A stretch of DNA of 64,000 nt. It comes from Salisediminibacterium beveridgei. GTDB lineage: Bacteria; Bacillota; Bacilli; Bacillales; Salisediminibacteriaceae. Positions 16,727-25,773 of this stretch are shown here, one piece after another. Position 1 is the first letter of the stretch. The number at the start of each line of letters is the position of its first letter. The position numbers and the translations under genes were made by a program. The notes under the pieces are model-generated. The model was not told where the DNA came from. It saw only the letters and a list, made by a program, of their open reading frames with translations, and ran no database searches. The DNA is taken from NCBI RefSeq assembly GCF_001721685.1, contig NZ_CP012502.1:2852001-2916000 (forward strand), read 5' to 3'.

Positions 16727-17932
16727 ATGAGTGAATTGATTAATGATCAATCAAGCATTCGCCAACATAAAACGTTCCGGATCGTTGTTGTGGCAGCGAT
16801 TGGTGTCCTGGTGGCATTGTTTGCCTACGGGGCTGTCGTCACACTGCTTCAAGGTCACGATGCCTGGGGCACCACCGATGAATTTTCCTGGGGTATCCTG
16901 ATTTCCGCCTATGTCTTCTTTGCAGTAGGCTGTACAGGGATCTGTCTCTTATCCACACTGGGCCACCGGGACTGGATTTTGAAACTCGTATTCGGTGATA
17001 CGAAATTCACCAACACTGCAGAATTCGAAAGCATGGGCATCAAGCCGATCGTCCTTGCCATTTCCTTTATGCTGACGGCTTTCACCGTTCTGTTTTTCGA
17101 ACTGAAATATCCATTGAATCTTGCCATCTATGCTGTATTGTCACCGAACTTTCAATCCGCCTTTATCTGGATGGGCTTTCTGTACGGCATTTATTTACTC
17201 TTCCTGATTCTTGAAGTGGTCTTCTACTTGCGTAAAAGTCCAAAGGCTTTGAAAATCGCTTCCTTCCTGGCTATTACAACCGGAATCATCGCAACCAGTA
17301 ACCTCGGCGCTGTTTTTGGCACCATGCCGGGACGGGCCTACTGGACCGCACCCTATTTACCGATTTTCTTCATCTTTACTGCCCTGTTAACCGGTGCCGC
17401 CGCATTAATGGTTCTGTATTACTTCCATAACCAGAAGACCAGAGAAGAGATTGTACCGTATATGAGTAAACTGCTCGTTTTGTTCATCATCGTCGTCGGT
17501 ATCATGACCGTCTGGAACCTCGTCAGCGGTTTCATCGGGCAGTATCCGGAACGTTATGAGGCGACCATGAACCTGTTATTCGGTGATCTGGCCATCAGTT
17601 TCTGGGTGTTTGAACTCGGTATCGGGTTATTGATCCCGCTAGCGATCGTATTGTTGACCCGTTCACCGAAACTGCTGTTGGCTGCGGCCGTGATGGCCCT
17701 TGTCGGCATGATGTTCGCCCGGCATAACCTTGTTACCGCAGGCCAAACCGTTCTTTTACAGCCGGACGCTTCCACTCAGGTTTACCTGATGAGTTACGTA
17801 CCGACATTTGTTGAAATGAGCATGACGATTGGAGCACTGGGCGTGCTGTTGGCCTTCTACTTCATTATGACAAGGCTCCTCAACAAGCTGGAAAAGAAAG
17901 AAAAACCATCGGAAGCTCAAAAAGCCAGCTGA
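16727..17932 (+). CDS. NrfD/PsrC-family quinol-oxidising membrane subunit
   Basis: 401 aa with about ten predicted helices. Early SWGILISAYVFFAVGCTG is the NrfD-type motif for the quinol site region. NrfD proteins carry no cofactor and pass electrons between menaquinol and a partner ferredoxin subunit. Starts 13 bp after the ferredoxin gene (ribosome site AAAGGAGG). The pair is complete as a quinol:ferredoxin unit, but the final acceptor or donor is not encoded nearby. Confidence 0.92.
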   Translation: MSELINDQSSIRQHKTFRIVVVAAIGVLVALFAYGAVVTLLQGHDAWGTTDEFSWGILISAYVFFAVGCTGICLLSTLGHRDWILKLVFGDTKFTNTAEFESMGIKPIVLAISFMLTAFTVLFFELKYPLNLAIYAVLSPNFQSAFIWMGFLYGIYLLFLILEVVFYLRKSPKALKIASFLAITTGIIATSNLGAVFGTMPGRAYWTAPYLPIFFIFTALLTGAAALMVLYYFHNQKTREEIVPYMSKLLVLFIIVVGIMTVWNLVSGFIGQYPERYEATMNLLFGDLAISFWVFELGIGLLIPLAIVLLTRSPKLLLAAAVMALVGMMFARHNLVTAGQTVLLQPDASTQVYLMSYVPTFVEMSMTIGALGVLLAFYFIMTRLLNKLEKKEKPSEAQKAS

Positions 17933-17965
17933 TTCTAAATCTGTGCATTACCCCCTTTTCATAAT

Positions 17966-17997
17966 GACGGACCCGCTCACTTCCGAGCGGGTCCGTC
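17966..17997. terminator. hairpin between convergent genes
   Basis: GACGGACCCGCTC (17966-17978) pairs perfectly with GAGCGGGTCCGTC (17985-17997) around a six-base loop. Lies between the NrfD gene and pucG, which converge. There is no strong T tract on either side, so efficiency is uncertain. Confidence 0.6.
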
Positions 17998-18002
17998 TGC
18001 AT

Positions 18003-19259
18003 TCATGATGACAACAGTGATTTTGCTGCTGTTTTTGACTGGTTTTGGTACACACTCAGTGCAGCCTGAACCCCATTCCCCCGGGTCACGGTTACGCCTT
18101 GCCAGATCAGGACACTTTCCAGCGCATTCAGGACAGCTAACACATTCCGCTTTTGACAGCTGTAACCCATGGTGCCGATTCGCCAGATTTTTCCGTGCAG
18201 TGGTCCGAATGAGCTGGCAATCTCAATCCCGAAATCATCGAGCAATTGCTTACGAACCGCATCACCGTCCACACCCGGCGGTATCTTCACACACGTGACG
18301 GTAGTCAGTTTTGCTGCCGGGTCTCCAAACAGTTCAAGCCCCATTCCTTCAATGCCTGCCACGAGTGCTGCTTCGTTTTCTTTGTGACGGGCAAATCTCG
18401 CAGGGAGTGTTTCTTCAAGAATGACCCGAAGACCTTCATATAATCCGTAAATCATCGACGTCGCTTCGGTATGATGATTCAAGCGTTTTGGAGACCAGTA
18501 ATCCTGCAGCTGACTGAGATCCAGATAATTGCTGCGCACCCGCCGGTCCATCCCTCTCGGATCCTCTGAGGATGCGATGCCTTCTTCCACCGATTTCCGT
18601 TCCTGCAGGACCGCTTCAATCCGGTGGTTATACGTTAACGGAGCTAGACCTGAAGGAATCGACAGGCATTTCTGCGTCCCCGTAATCAGGCCATCAATAT
18701 ACCACTCATCTGGCAGCACATCCATACCGGCAACAGTCGCCACTGCATCGACGATGAACAGCGCATCGTTTTCCCTGCAGGCATGGCCGATCGCTTTTAA
18801 CGGATGCACCCGTCCTGTGGATGTATCACCGTGGACCATGGCGACCACCTTGGGTTTCCAATCGCGGATGACCTGGGTGACTTCATCCTCCTCAAATACT
18901 TCGCCCCAGTCGCAGGTGATCAATTTTACATCGCCCCCGACACGCTCACATATTTCTTTTAATAAATATCCAAATCGGCCGAAACCGGGAACGAGTACTT
19001 TATCACCGTCTTCAATGATACTCCCCAGCATCGCTTCGATACCTGCTCTCGATGTCCCGTCGACTGGGAAGGCCCAGTGATTTTCAGTCTGCAGGACTTC
19101 TCTGAGCATTGTCATGACATCATTCATGATCGCAGTGAAATCCGGATCAAACTGTCCGAGGACTGAGGAAGACATCGCCCGCAATACGCTCGGTTCTGCT
19201 TCCACAGGACCCGGTGTCATGATCGTTCTCGGTGGAATCGTTAAGGGTTTCTCCATCAT
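18003..19259 (-). CDS. pucG: (S)-ureidoglycine--glyoxylate aminotransferase
   Basis: 418 aa class V PLP aminotransferase. The N-terminus has MTPGPVEAEPSV, the PLP lysine lies in GTQKCLSIPSGLAP (about 208), and DAVATVAGMDV and HGDTSTGR are typical of the alanine-glyoxylate/PucG group. It moves the amino group of ureidoglycine to glyoxylate, recovering nitrogen as glycine late in purine breakdown. The context (allantoate amidohydrolase upstream, overlapping by 4 bp) favours PucG over a general alanine:glyoxylate enzyme. Last gene of the minus-strand operon from 23746. Confidence 0.88.
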   Translation of the reverse strand: MMEKPLTIPPRTIMTPGPVEAEPSVLRAMSSSVLGQFDPDFTAIMNDVMTMLREVLQTENHWAFPVDGTSRAGIEAMLGSIIEDGDKVLVPGFGRFGYLLKEICERVGGDVKLITCDWGEVFEEDEVTQVIRDWKPKVVAMVHGDTSTGRVHPLKAIGHACRENDALFIVDAVATVAGMDVLPDEWYIDGLITGTQKCLSIPSGLAPLTYNHRIEAVLQERKSVEEGIASSEDPRGMDRRVRSNYLDLSQLQDYWSPKRLNHHTEATSMIYGLYEGLRVILEETLPARFARHKENEAALVAGIEGMGLELFGDPAAKLTTVTCVKIPPGVDGDAVRKQLLDDFGIEIASSFGPLHGKIWRIGTMGYSCQKRNVLAVLNALESVLIWQGVTVTRGNGVQAALSVYQNQSKTAAKSLLSS

Positions 19260-20539
19260 ACATCACGCTCCATTTCTCCGTGTGCCAATTTCTGCAACGT
19301 ACGCAGAAGTAAGTTGGTTCCAGTGGCGCAATCCTCTGCTGTCGTCCATTCCTTTGGATTATGGCTGATCCCATTTTCCGAACGGACGAGGATCATGCCC
19401 ATTTTCGAGACGGTGGACATGATCAATGCATCATGCCCTGCCCCGCAAGGCATTGGAGTAGATCCGATTCCACATTCATCCGCAGCTTCATCTAAAACCG
19501 TTTGAATTTCGGAAGAACAGACAGCGGGCGCTTCTTCTTTTGTGATTTCACTGACGAAGCTGACACCCCGTGCTGATTCGATTGAATGGAACGCTGCATA
19601 GAGATCACGAAGCATGCTGCTTCTTGCTTCTTCACTGCCGTGACGAAGGTCAATTGTAAATTCAGCCTCACCTGGAATGATATTTACGCCCCCGGGTGTC
19701 ACATTCAATTTCCCGACGGTTCCCACGCCTTCATACGTTACTGCAACCCGTTCCACAGCGAGCATCGTTTCTGCCATGGCCAGAGATGCATCTTTTCGGA
19801 TCGCCATCGGCGTTGCTCCCGCGTGATCTGCCGCACCTTGAATCTTGACTTTCAGCCAAAGGGGTCCCTGAATCGAAGTGACGATCCCGACAGGCACATC
19901 GGCTTCTTCAAGTACTCTTCCTTGTTCAATATGCATTTCCACAAAGGCTTCGATCTCTTCCTGGCTTCGGGCTGCTTCGATATAACGCCCAGGATCAAAC
20001 CCTGCCGACAAAAGGGCCTCTTTATACGTAAAGCCCTCTTTATCCGTCAATTGCAGGAATCCCGGTTTCAGCTGTCCTGTCAAAGCTTTACTGCCCAAAT
20101 AGCCTGCACCGAAACGGGTCCCTTCTTCGTCAGAGAAACTGACGACTTCAATGGTCCGTTTTGGCTGTTCGCTATGTTCTATCATGGTTCTCACAGCTTC
20201 AATGGCTCCAAGGACGCCAAGTGATCCATCGAAGGGCCCTCCCTGAATGACGGTATCCACATGAGACCCTGTCATAATTACCGGAAGTTCAGGATTTGTC
20301 CCTTCTAACCGGCCAAGAACATTCCCGACTGCATCCATCTTTACGTCGAGCCCCACTTCTTCCATGAGACGGATAATATACTTTTTCGCTTCAATCTCAG
20401 GCGGTGTAAAAGATAACCGGGTTATGCCCTCAGATTCATGCTCACCTGCTCCAATTTCACGCAACTTCATCAGATGACCCCAAAGCCGCTGCTGATTTAT
20501 ACCTGCCGTTGTCTGCAAATTACTCACCTCTTCACTCAT
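19256..20539 (-). CDS. pucF: allantoate amidohydrolase (M20 family)
   Basis: 427 aa di-metal hydrolase that splits allantoate to ureidoglycine, CO2 and ammonia. Metal ligands show in GSHVDTV and FDGSLG (about 80-92), SFSDEEGTRF (about 125), MHIEQG (about 190) and the C-terminal ISHNPKE. Related enzymes are N-carbamoyl amino acid hydrolases and ureidoglycolate hydrolases, so the substrate rests on context. The ATG at 20539 follows GGGAG by eight bases; it begins 4 bp after the pucM stop. Confidence 0.88.
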   Translation of the reverse strand: MSEEVSNLQTTAGINQQRLWGHLMKLREIGAGEHESEGITRLSFTPPEIEAKKYIIRLMEEVGLDVKMDAVGNVLGRLEGTNPELPVIMTGSHVDTVIQGGPFDGSLGVLGAIEAVRTMIEHSEQPKRTIEVVSFSDEEGTRFGAGYLGSKALTGQLKPGFLQLTDKEGFTYKEALLSAGFDPGRYIEAARSQEEIEAFVEMHIEQGRVLEEADVPVGIVTSIQGPLWLKVKIQGAADHAGATPMAIRKDASLAMAETMLAVERVAVTYEGVGTVGKLNVTPGGVNIIPGEAEFTIDLRHGSEEARSSMLRDLYAAFHSIESARGVSFVSEITKEEAPAVCSSEIQTVLDEAADECGIGSTPMPCGAGHDALIMSTVSKMGMILVRSENGISHNPKEWTTAEDCATGTNLLLRTLQKLAHGEMERDV

Positions 20540-20543
20540 CGAT

Positions 20544-20906
20544 TCAGCTCCCACGATATGTGGTATAGCCGTATGGTGTAACCAGAAGGGGCACATGATA
20601 ATGGGCCTCTGAATCATTCACTGTAAAGCGGACCGGAACCTGATCGAGAAACAGGGAATCCTCTGGCTGATCCTGCTCATTCCGGTAATATTCTCCCACG
20701 TGAAAGAGCAGTTCATACTGCGCTGCTTTGAACGCCGTGTCTTCAAGGAGAGGCGAATGGATGCGACCGTCTTCATTTGTCGCAAACGTTTCGATTTCAC
20801 GAAATGCTTCTGTTTCGTCGTCGAAACGGCTCAACGTAATCCGCATGCCCGCAGCGGGGTGACCTGCTGCGGTATTCAAGACATGAGTGGTCAATTTTCC
20901 GCTCAT
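20544..20906 (-). CDS. pucM: 5-hydroxyisourate hydrolase
   Basis: 120 aa transthyretin-like protein that opens the ring of 5-hydroxyisourate, the product of uricase. N-terminal LTTHVLNTAAGHPAAGM and the C-terminal YRGS tetrapeptide are the family hallmarks; the catalytic His, Arg and His are in THVL, VPVRF and HYHVPLL. It overlaps uricase by 4 bp (ATGA). Confidence 0.95.
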   Translation of the reverse strand: MSGKLTTHVLNTAAGHPAAGMRITLSRFDDETEAFREIETFATNEDGRIHSPLLEDTAFKAAQYELLFHVGEYYRNEQDQPEDSLFLDQVPVRFTVNDSEAHYHVPLLVTPYGYTTYRGS

Positions 20907-21859
20907 GACCTTCCCTCCTCGCGCCTAACGTCTTCTTGCAGGACAGTGAATTTCTGGAATCCATAAGGCGGGCGTGGATCGGTAAAGACCTTCCCTTCCT
21001 TTGATGCCGGGATCTCATCACGAATCGTCTCCCAAGTCCGGTTATTGGATTCAAAGGACACGGTCTCCAGCTGTGGAAACCGCTGCATCACCCGGATCCC
21101 GATATCGTAAATCAGCTTCTGGATCGAGGGGGAGGCTTCCTGATGGAAAAGCGTCTGGGCAATGTGTTTGACCTGCTCAGCGGCAACATATAACTCCGGT
21201 TGATCACCGAAAGCGTCATCCATATTTTTGTAAGTCCAGCTGATGTTCAGGTAAATAAACAGCGGTCGGTCTTTTGTTTCCGGGAGCTTTGTGTATTCAT
21301 CGCGAATAAAGCCTGCAAAGCTGCTGCCCTTCACCTTAATGAGATGCAGATCGTGCACACTGCACTCAAGGGCGTTGAGTTTCGCTTCACCCGATTCACT
21401 CCGGCCTGTGGAAAGGGTTACGCCCGGCTTCTCCAGGACCCCTTCCCTGAAAACTGTCTCACTTTCCTGAACACCGGCATCACTGCCAACCATTGCAGCT
21501 TCGAAAGGAAACTGCTTCCCGCTCATATCCACTGAACTGATATGGTCGTACTTTTTTAAAAATTGAGCGCTGACATAGGCAAGAAAGCCTTCCATCGTGC
21601 TGCCGGTATATTCTCCTGCGTGGTGTAAAATGAAATTCTTCATGGAATCTGTCGCAACAACTTTGCTGTTGTCCCCTTCAGTAAATGATGTGAAAAAGGC
21701 TTCCCCGGCTAAGGAGACCTGAATATCCATGCCAAGAATCGTGTTGGAACGACCCTTGAAATCTGATTCCGGGATCATAGCGATTCCTGTTAACGGTGTG
21801 GCATAGGTGCGATAGACAAATACATCGCCTTTTCCGTAAAGCATTGTACGTTCAGTCAT
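20903..21859 (-). CDS. pucL: uricase (urate oxidase)
   Basis: 318 aa cofactor-free oxidase converting urate to 5-hydroxyisourate. Shows the T-fold repeats with YGKGDVFVYRTY near the N-terminus, the catalytic-threonine region VVATDSMKNF (about 70) and GSSFAGFIRDEYTKLPE (about 178). In B. subtilis the PucL protein fuses a UraD domain to uricase; here they are separate genes that overlap by 8 bp. Urate oxidation needs O2, so this branch works aerobically. The start follows AAGGAGGAG. Confidence 0.94.
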   Translation of the reverse strand: MTERTMLYGKGDVFVYRTYATPLTGIAMIPESDFKGRSNTILGMDIQVSLAGEAFFTSFTEGDNSKVVATDSMKNFILHHAGEYTGSTMEGFLAYVSAQFLKKYDHISSVDMSGKQFPFEAAMVGSDAGVQESETVFREGVLEKPGVTLSTGRSESGEAKLNALECSVHDLHLIKVKGSSFAGFIRDEYTKLPETKDRPLFIYLNISWTYKNMDDAFGDQPELYVAAEQVKHIAQTLFHQEASPSIQKLIYDIGIRVMQRFPQLETVSFESNNRTWETIRDEIPASKEGKVFTDPRPPYGFQKFTVLQEDVRREEGRS

Positions 21860-22382
21860 GACTGATCTCCTCCTTCGTCTTCATCCCTGTAATCAAATCG
21901 TGTAACCGGAAACCGGCGATTTTGCCGACTTCATGCAGGGCCGTGGCAAATTCTTTTTCTTTCGTATGATGAATCCGCTCTTTCAGATTGGTAATGATTT
22001 CTTCTTTTGTCTTCCCTTTCACTGCGAGAATGAAGGGAAAACCAAACTTCTCCGTGTATAATGTATTCAGCTCCTGAAGTGTCTGATACTCTTCTGCCGA
22101 AAGTTGATCGAGTCCGGCACCTTTTTGTTCTGCGACAGATGCCTCTGTCATTTGAATGCGGCCGCCAAGATCCGGATGAGCCCGGAGTAAGCTGAGCTTT
22201 TGTTCTTCACTGCCCGCGTGCATGGCAGTGAGCATACGCCTGTAAACATCGTCCGTGGACAGAAATGGCCCGCCCTGATCGTAGGCGGACTCAGCCACCC
22301 ATGGGGAATGTTCAAACACATGCCCCACGTCGCGAATAAATGCCTCTCTCGATAAACGTCTGATATCATCCATTGTCATCAT
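21852..22382 (-). CDS. uraD: OHCU decarboxylase
   Basis: 176 aa. Decarboxylates 2-oxo-4-hydroxy-4-carboxy-5-ureidoimidazoline to S-allantoin. Family motifs: FEHSPWVAESAY (catalytic His), LLRAHPDLGG and GFPFILAVKGKTKEEI. The ATG at 22382 is placed nine bases after AAGGAG and matches the short N-terminus of the B. subtilis PucL UraD part; a GTG at 22403 that overlaps the upstream stop is the alternative. Confidence 0.92.
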   Translation of the reverse strand: MMTMDDIRRLSREAFIRDVGHVFEHSPWVAESAYDQGGPFLSTDDVYRRMLTAMHAGSEEQKLSLLRAHPDLGGRIQMTEASVAEQKGAGLDQLSAEEYQTLQELNTLYTEKFGFPFILAVKGKTKEEIITNLKERIHHTKEKEFATALHEVGKIAGFRLHDLITGMKTKEEISHD

Positions 22383-22399
22383 GGTTCTCATCTCCTTGT

Positions 22400-23746
22400 T
22401 CACCTTGGATCCCCTGTCAGTGAGGTCCTTCTGATCAGCCGTTTAATGGCCGTATTCGAATCCCGCATGACTTCTTCTTTGTTCATCGTTGTGAGAATCC
22501 GGTTTCGCATCACGATCTTGCCATGGATGATGGTTGTTTCCACATCCGCCCGTGTGGCAGAATAGACAATTCTTGAAATGGTATCCACGTCATAGGAAGG
22601 GTACATATGCAGATCATTCAAATTCAAGATGGCCAGATCTGCTTTTTTCCCCGGCTCAATGCTGCCAATCTGATCTTCCATGCCCATCGCCTTTGCACCA
22701 CCGATGGTCGCCATTTGAAATACTTTTTTGGCATCCATGGCGGTCGGGCCGTTTTCAGGTTTATGAATCAAAGCGGCAAGGCGCATTTCGTTGAACATAT
22801 CTAAATTGTTGTTACACGGTGCACCGTCAGCCCCCAGGCTGACACACACGTGGGCATCCAACAGCTGAGGAATTTCTGCCCGTCCGGAAGCCAGTTTTAA
22901 ATTACTCCCTGGACAATGGGTCACTTTCACCTGCTTGTCCCGGATGATCTCCTTTTCCCGATCACTGAGCCAGATGCAGTGCGCCAGAATCAAGCGCTCA
23001 TTCGCAAGCCCGAGTGCATCCAGATATTCCACGTTTCGCATGCCGGTATCACGTTCCACAATGGCAATTTCGCCTTGATTTTCTGCAGCATGAGTATGCA
23101 CCCTGACCTGATACTCTTTCGAGAGAAGGGCAGTTTCCTTTAACAGGTTCTCCGTACACGACACGACGAACCTCGGTGAATACGCGTACTGCAATCGGCC
23201 TTGATCATAGCCATGCCATTTTTCAAGAAGGTCTGTACTTTCTTTCAGAGAGGTCATCGTATCTTCCTGTAAAGGAAGGGGTACGTCCTCGCCCTGATCC
23301 ATCATCACTTTACCGGAAAGGGCCCGGATACCGGACCTTGCCATGCCTTCGAATGCTTCGTTCGTATGATGAACCGTCTCCATATCGACGATCGAAGTGG
23401 TCCCGCTTTGAATCAGTTCGCCTGTTCCAAGCATGGCGGAATAATAGATGGATTCAGGATCATGGGCTGCTTCAAGGGGCCAGATCCGGCCTTTCAGCCA
23501 ATCCATCAGTTCCAGATCGTCTCCCCTGCCGCGAAAAATCGTTTGACAGAGATGAATATGCGTTTGAATAAACCCGGGAATCACAACCCGGCCGGTGCCA
23601 TCAATTACTTCTGCATCCGTTGGGCATGGAAGGTGCTCCCCGACTGCCAGGATATCCGTTCCTTCGATTAAAATATCACCCGTCAGCTGTTCTCGTTTTT
23701 CGTTCATCGTGATGATTTCAGCATTTCGAATCAATATGCTTCCCAT
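22400..23746 (-). CDS. amidohydrolase, probable guanine (or 8-oxoguanine) deaminase
   Basis: 448 aa metal-dependent deaminase of the AtzB/TrzA/guanine deaminase group. Metal ligands: HIHLCQ (about 63), HTHAAENQGE (about 215), LAHCIWL (about 252) and GADGAPCNNN (about 305). At the head of the uraD-uricase operon the likely job is to feed guanine, or another aminopurine, into xanthine. Other members of the family act on S-adenosylhomocysteine or triazines, so the substrate is inference. The start follows AGGAGGG. It differs from the cytidine deaminase-fold GuaD of B. subtilis. Confidence 0.8.
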   Translation of the reverse strand: MGSILIRNAEIITMNEKREQLTGDILIEGTDILAVGEHLPCPTDAEVIDGTGRVVIPGFIQTHIHLCQTIFRGRGDDLELMDWLKGRIWPLEAAHDPESIYYSAMLGTGELIQSGTTSIVDMETVHHTNEAFEGMARSGIRALSGKVMMDQGEDVPLPLQEDTMTSLKESTDLLEKWHGYDQGRLQYAYSPRFVVSCTENLLKETALLSKEYQVRVHTHAAENQGEIAIVERDTGMRNVEYLDALGLANERLILAHCIWLSDREKEIIRDKQVKVTHCPGSNLKLASGRAEIPQLLDAHVCVSLGADGAPCNNNLDMFNEMRLAALIHKPENGPTAMDAKKVFQMATIGGAKAMGMEDQIGSIEPGKKADLAILNLNDLHMYPSYDVDTISRIVYSATRADVETTIIHGKIVMRNRILTTMNKEEVMRDSNTAIKRLIRRTSLTGDPR

Positions 23747-23878
23747 CAGGGTCCCTCCTGTGCTCGTTCTTATTTCGCAGTCAGGATCTGTCGGTTCCTG
23801 GCAGGACCCTCAAACCATCATTTTGAGGTTGTGCGATTGATTTAATTTTTTGCCTGTGTTATTCAATCACTTTCTGCT

Positions 23879-24045
23879 GACTTTTGATGAAAGTTCTTAT
23901 TGAAATCGTACCCTCCGGGACGCTTCAGGCCGATGCTTTCCCAAGGTCTTGTCCTCTGCTACCTTTTGCTTTGCAAAAGTGGATCTTCGGACTGCGCTTC
24001 ATCCTCCGGGAGTCACGGGCTGTGCATCCCTATGGGTACTCCTTC
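23879..24045 (-). repeat. Bacillaceae-type intergenic repeat
   Basis: On the minus strand this stretch contains GTGACTCCCGGAGGATGAAGC, a TTTTGCAAAGCAAAAG palindrome, GGGAAAGCATCGGCCTGAAG, and ends in AACTTTCATCAAAAGTC. I recognise this order as resembling a family of long noncoding repeats common in Bacillaceae genomes; identity is from memory, not a search. It fills most of the 322-bp gap 23747-24068 between pucB and the guanine deaminase gene, which also holds a small CCTCAAA/TTTGAGG hairpin and must include the promoter of the downstream operon. Confidence 0.45.
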
Positions 24046-24068
24046 AAAAACAGCTCATATCCAGTCAA

Positions 24069-24713
24069 TCAGTTTTTCAATGTTTCAGAAGAAGCTGCTT
24101 TTATGAGTTCTTTTGCTTTCTCATAGGCCTTTGGTGTATCCACATCAAACGTGATCAAGGGGTCATTCACCGGTGTATGCAAAGACAGAACCTGGTTGTT
24201 GAGACGCTTACCGCCTTCATCGCCCGGCAATTTCAGGCACATGAGGTTCAGCATGTACGGTCTGCCGAAAAACACCGGATGCCCCTGTCGTCCATGAAAG
24301 ATCGGACGGACCGTATACGGCTTTCGACTCGCTTTCATCGACAGCCCTTCATCATAAACAGCCTGATAGGTTTCTTCCGAAATACACGGCTGATCGGCCA
24401 GCATCACGAGCGCATGGGCTCCTCTTGATTGCGCATAGCACAATCCTTTTTTCAGAGAGGTTGCCTGTCCGGTTTCATGGACCGGATTATGAACGAATTG
24501 AATCCGTGAATCTGTCACCGTAACGGCGTCCATCACTGCATCTGCATGTGCTCCGGTGACAATCACGATGCGCTCCACGGGGAGTTTTGCAGCTTGCATG
24601 ACTGTGTGGTCGATCATGGAGTATCCTTCAATCTCAAGCGTCTGTTTCACAGCACCCATACGGGTGGAAGCACCACCAGCAAGAATGATCGCATGTACGG
24701 TATTCGAAAACAT
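24069..24713 (-). CDS. pucB: molybdenum cofactor cytidylyltransferase (MocA/PucB)
   Basis: 214 aa nucleotidyltransferase with the N-terminal AIILAGGASTRMG signature, and DQPCIS and RPIFHGRQGHPVFF typical of MocA. It adds CMP to molybdopterin for xanthine dehydrogenase. The start is 1 bp after the pucA stop. Last gene of the pucC-D-E-A-B operon. Confidence 0.92.
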   Translation of the reverse strand: MFSNTVHAIILAGGASTRMGAVKQTLEIEGYSMIDHTVMQAAKLPVERIVIVTGAHADAVMDAVTVTDSRIQFVHNPVHETGQATSLKKGLCYAQSRGAHALVMLADQPCISEETYQAVYDEGLSMKASRKPYTVRPIFHGRQGHPVFFGRPYMLNLMCLKLPGDEGGKRLNNQVLSLHTPVNDPLITFDVDTPKAYEKAKELIKAASSETLKN

Positions 24714-24714
24714 G

Positions 24715-25773
24715 TTACATCACCGCCTTTTCAGAATTGGTCAAGACCCTTTGTTGTCGTCTGACTTGAATCAGTTCCGCCACAATGCTGATGGCGATTT
24801 CCTCGGCACCTTCCGCACCGATATCGAGTCCCACCGGCGAGTGAACGGCATTAGGAATCCTGCCGGAAGACAGGAGCCTGCGAGTGCGTTTCTTCGGACC
24901 GAGTACACCGATATATGCCAACTGCTTCTGTTTCTTTACCAGTTCATTCAAAATGATCAAGTCATCCTGAAACTTGTGCGTCATCACCAGTGCGTAGCTT
25001 CCTTCGGGCATGGTCTCCACCTGAAAAAAATCGTCCGGTGTCAGCCATCTGAAGCCTGCAGCTTCAGGGAATATCTCCTCATTGAGCCGTTCTTTCACGG
25101 TGTCCACCACAACCGGATTGAATTCCAACGAGCCAAGATGCTTCACCAGTGGTTCTGCATCCATGCCTGCACCAAATACGTATACAACCGGCTTTGGTTC
25201 AATCCGTTCAACGAGCACCCTGTCATATGCACTGCTGGTCAGAAACACTGGCGCTTTCCTTTGATCTTGAAAAGATCGGATGATATCGTCATCCAAAGCA
25301 GTGGACTCTTCAGTCAGCCCCTTACCTGATGAAAAATAATAATCAGGTGATTTTGTCACTGGATCGTCCAGACCCGCAACCCGGAACAGCGTCTCACCTT
25401 TCTGGACGTGGCGTAAGGCTTCAGCCATGATATCCCTTGTTTTTTCATGGTTGAGATCCATTGGCTCAATGCTTACATATACTTTTCCGTTGCAGCCGGC
25501 GCCTTTTCCCCAGCCGAGATCGTCTTCAGCGCGCATATCGTAATTCACGATCGTGCTCGTCATCGTCTGAATGGCAGAACGGGCCCGAATCATCAGGTCC
25601 TCTTCCAGACAGCCGCCGCTGATCATGCCGCTGCAATTCCCCTTTGCTCCAATAATCATCTGCGCCCCCTGGTGACGATAGGCCGATCCTTCCACATGAA
25701 TCACAGAGGCAATGGCAACCTGCTTTTCATCACATGCATACATCCACTCGAGTAATTTATGCTGTTCTGACAT
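24715..25773 (-). CDS. pucA: XdhC-family xanthine dehydrogenase maturation factor
   Basis: 352 aa. N-terminal XdhC/CoxI domain with EGSAYRHQGAQM and SGGCLEEDL (about 54-62), then a Rossmann-type domain with VYVFGAGMDAEPL (about 198). XdhC proteins bind the molybdenum cofactor, assist its sulfuration and hand it to the large subunit. Overlaps pucE by 1 bp (TGATG). Confidence 0.93.
   Translation of the reverse strand: MSEQHKLLEWMYACDEKQVAIASVIHVEGSAYRHQGAQMIIGAKGNCSGMISGGCLEEDLMIRARSAIQTMTSTIVNYDMRAEDDLGWGKGAGCNGKVYVSIEPMDLNHEKTRDIMAEALRHVQKGETLFRVAGLDDPVTKSPDYYFSSGKGLTEESTALDDDIIRSFQDQRKAPVFLTSSAYDRVLVERIEPKPVVYVFGAGMDAEPLVKHLGSLEFNPVVVDTVKERLNEEIFPEAAGFRWLTPDDFFQVETMPEGSYALVMTHKFQDDLIILNELVKKQKQLAYIGVLGPKKRTRRLLSSGRIPNAVHSPVGLDIGAEGAEEIAISIVAELIQVRRQQRVLTNSEKAVM

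Noticed and set aside
23884..24126. 80-residue plus-strand frame in the pucB-deaminase gap
   Set aside because: It overlaps a noncoding repeat and the 3' end of pucB and resembles no protein.
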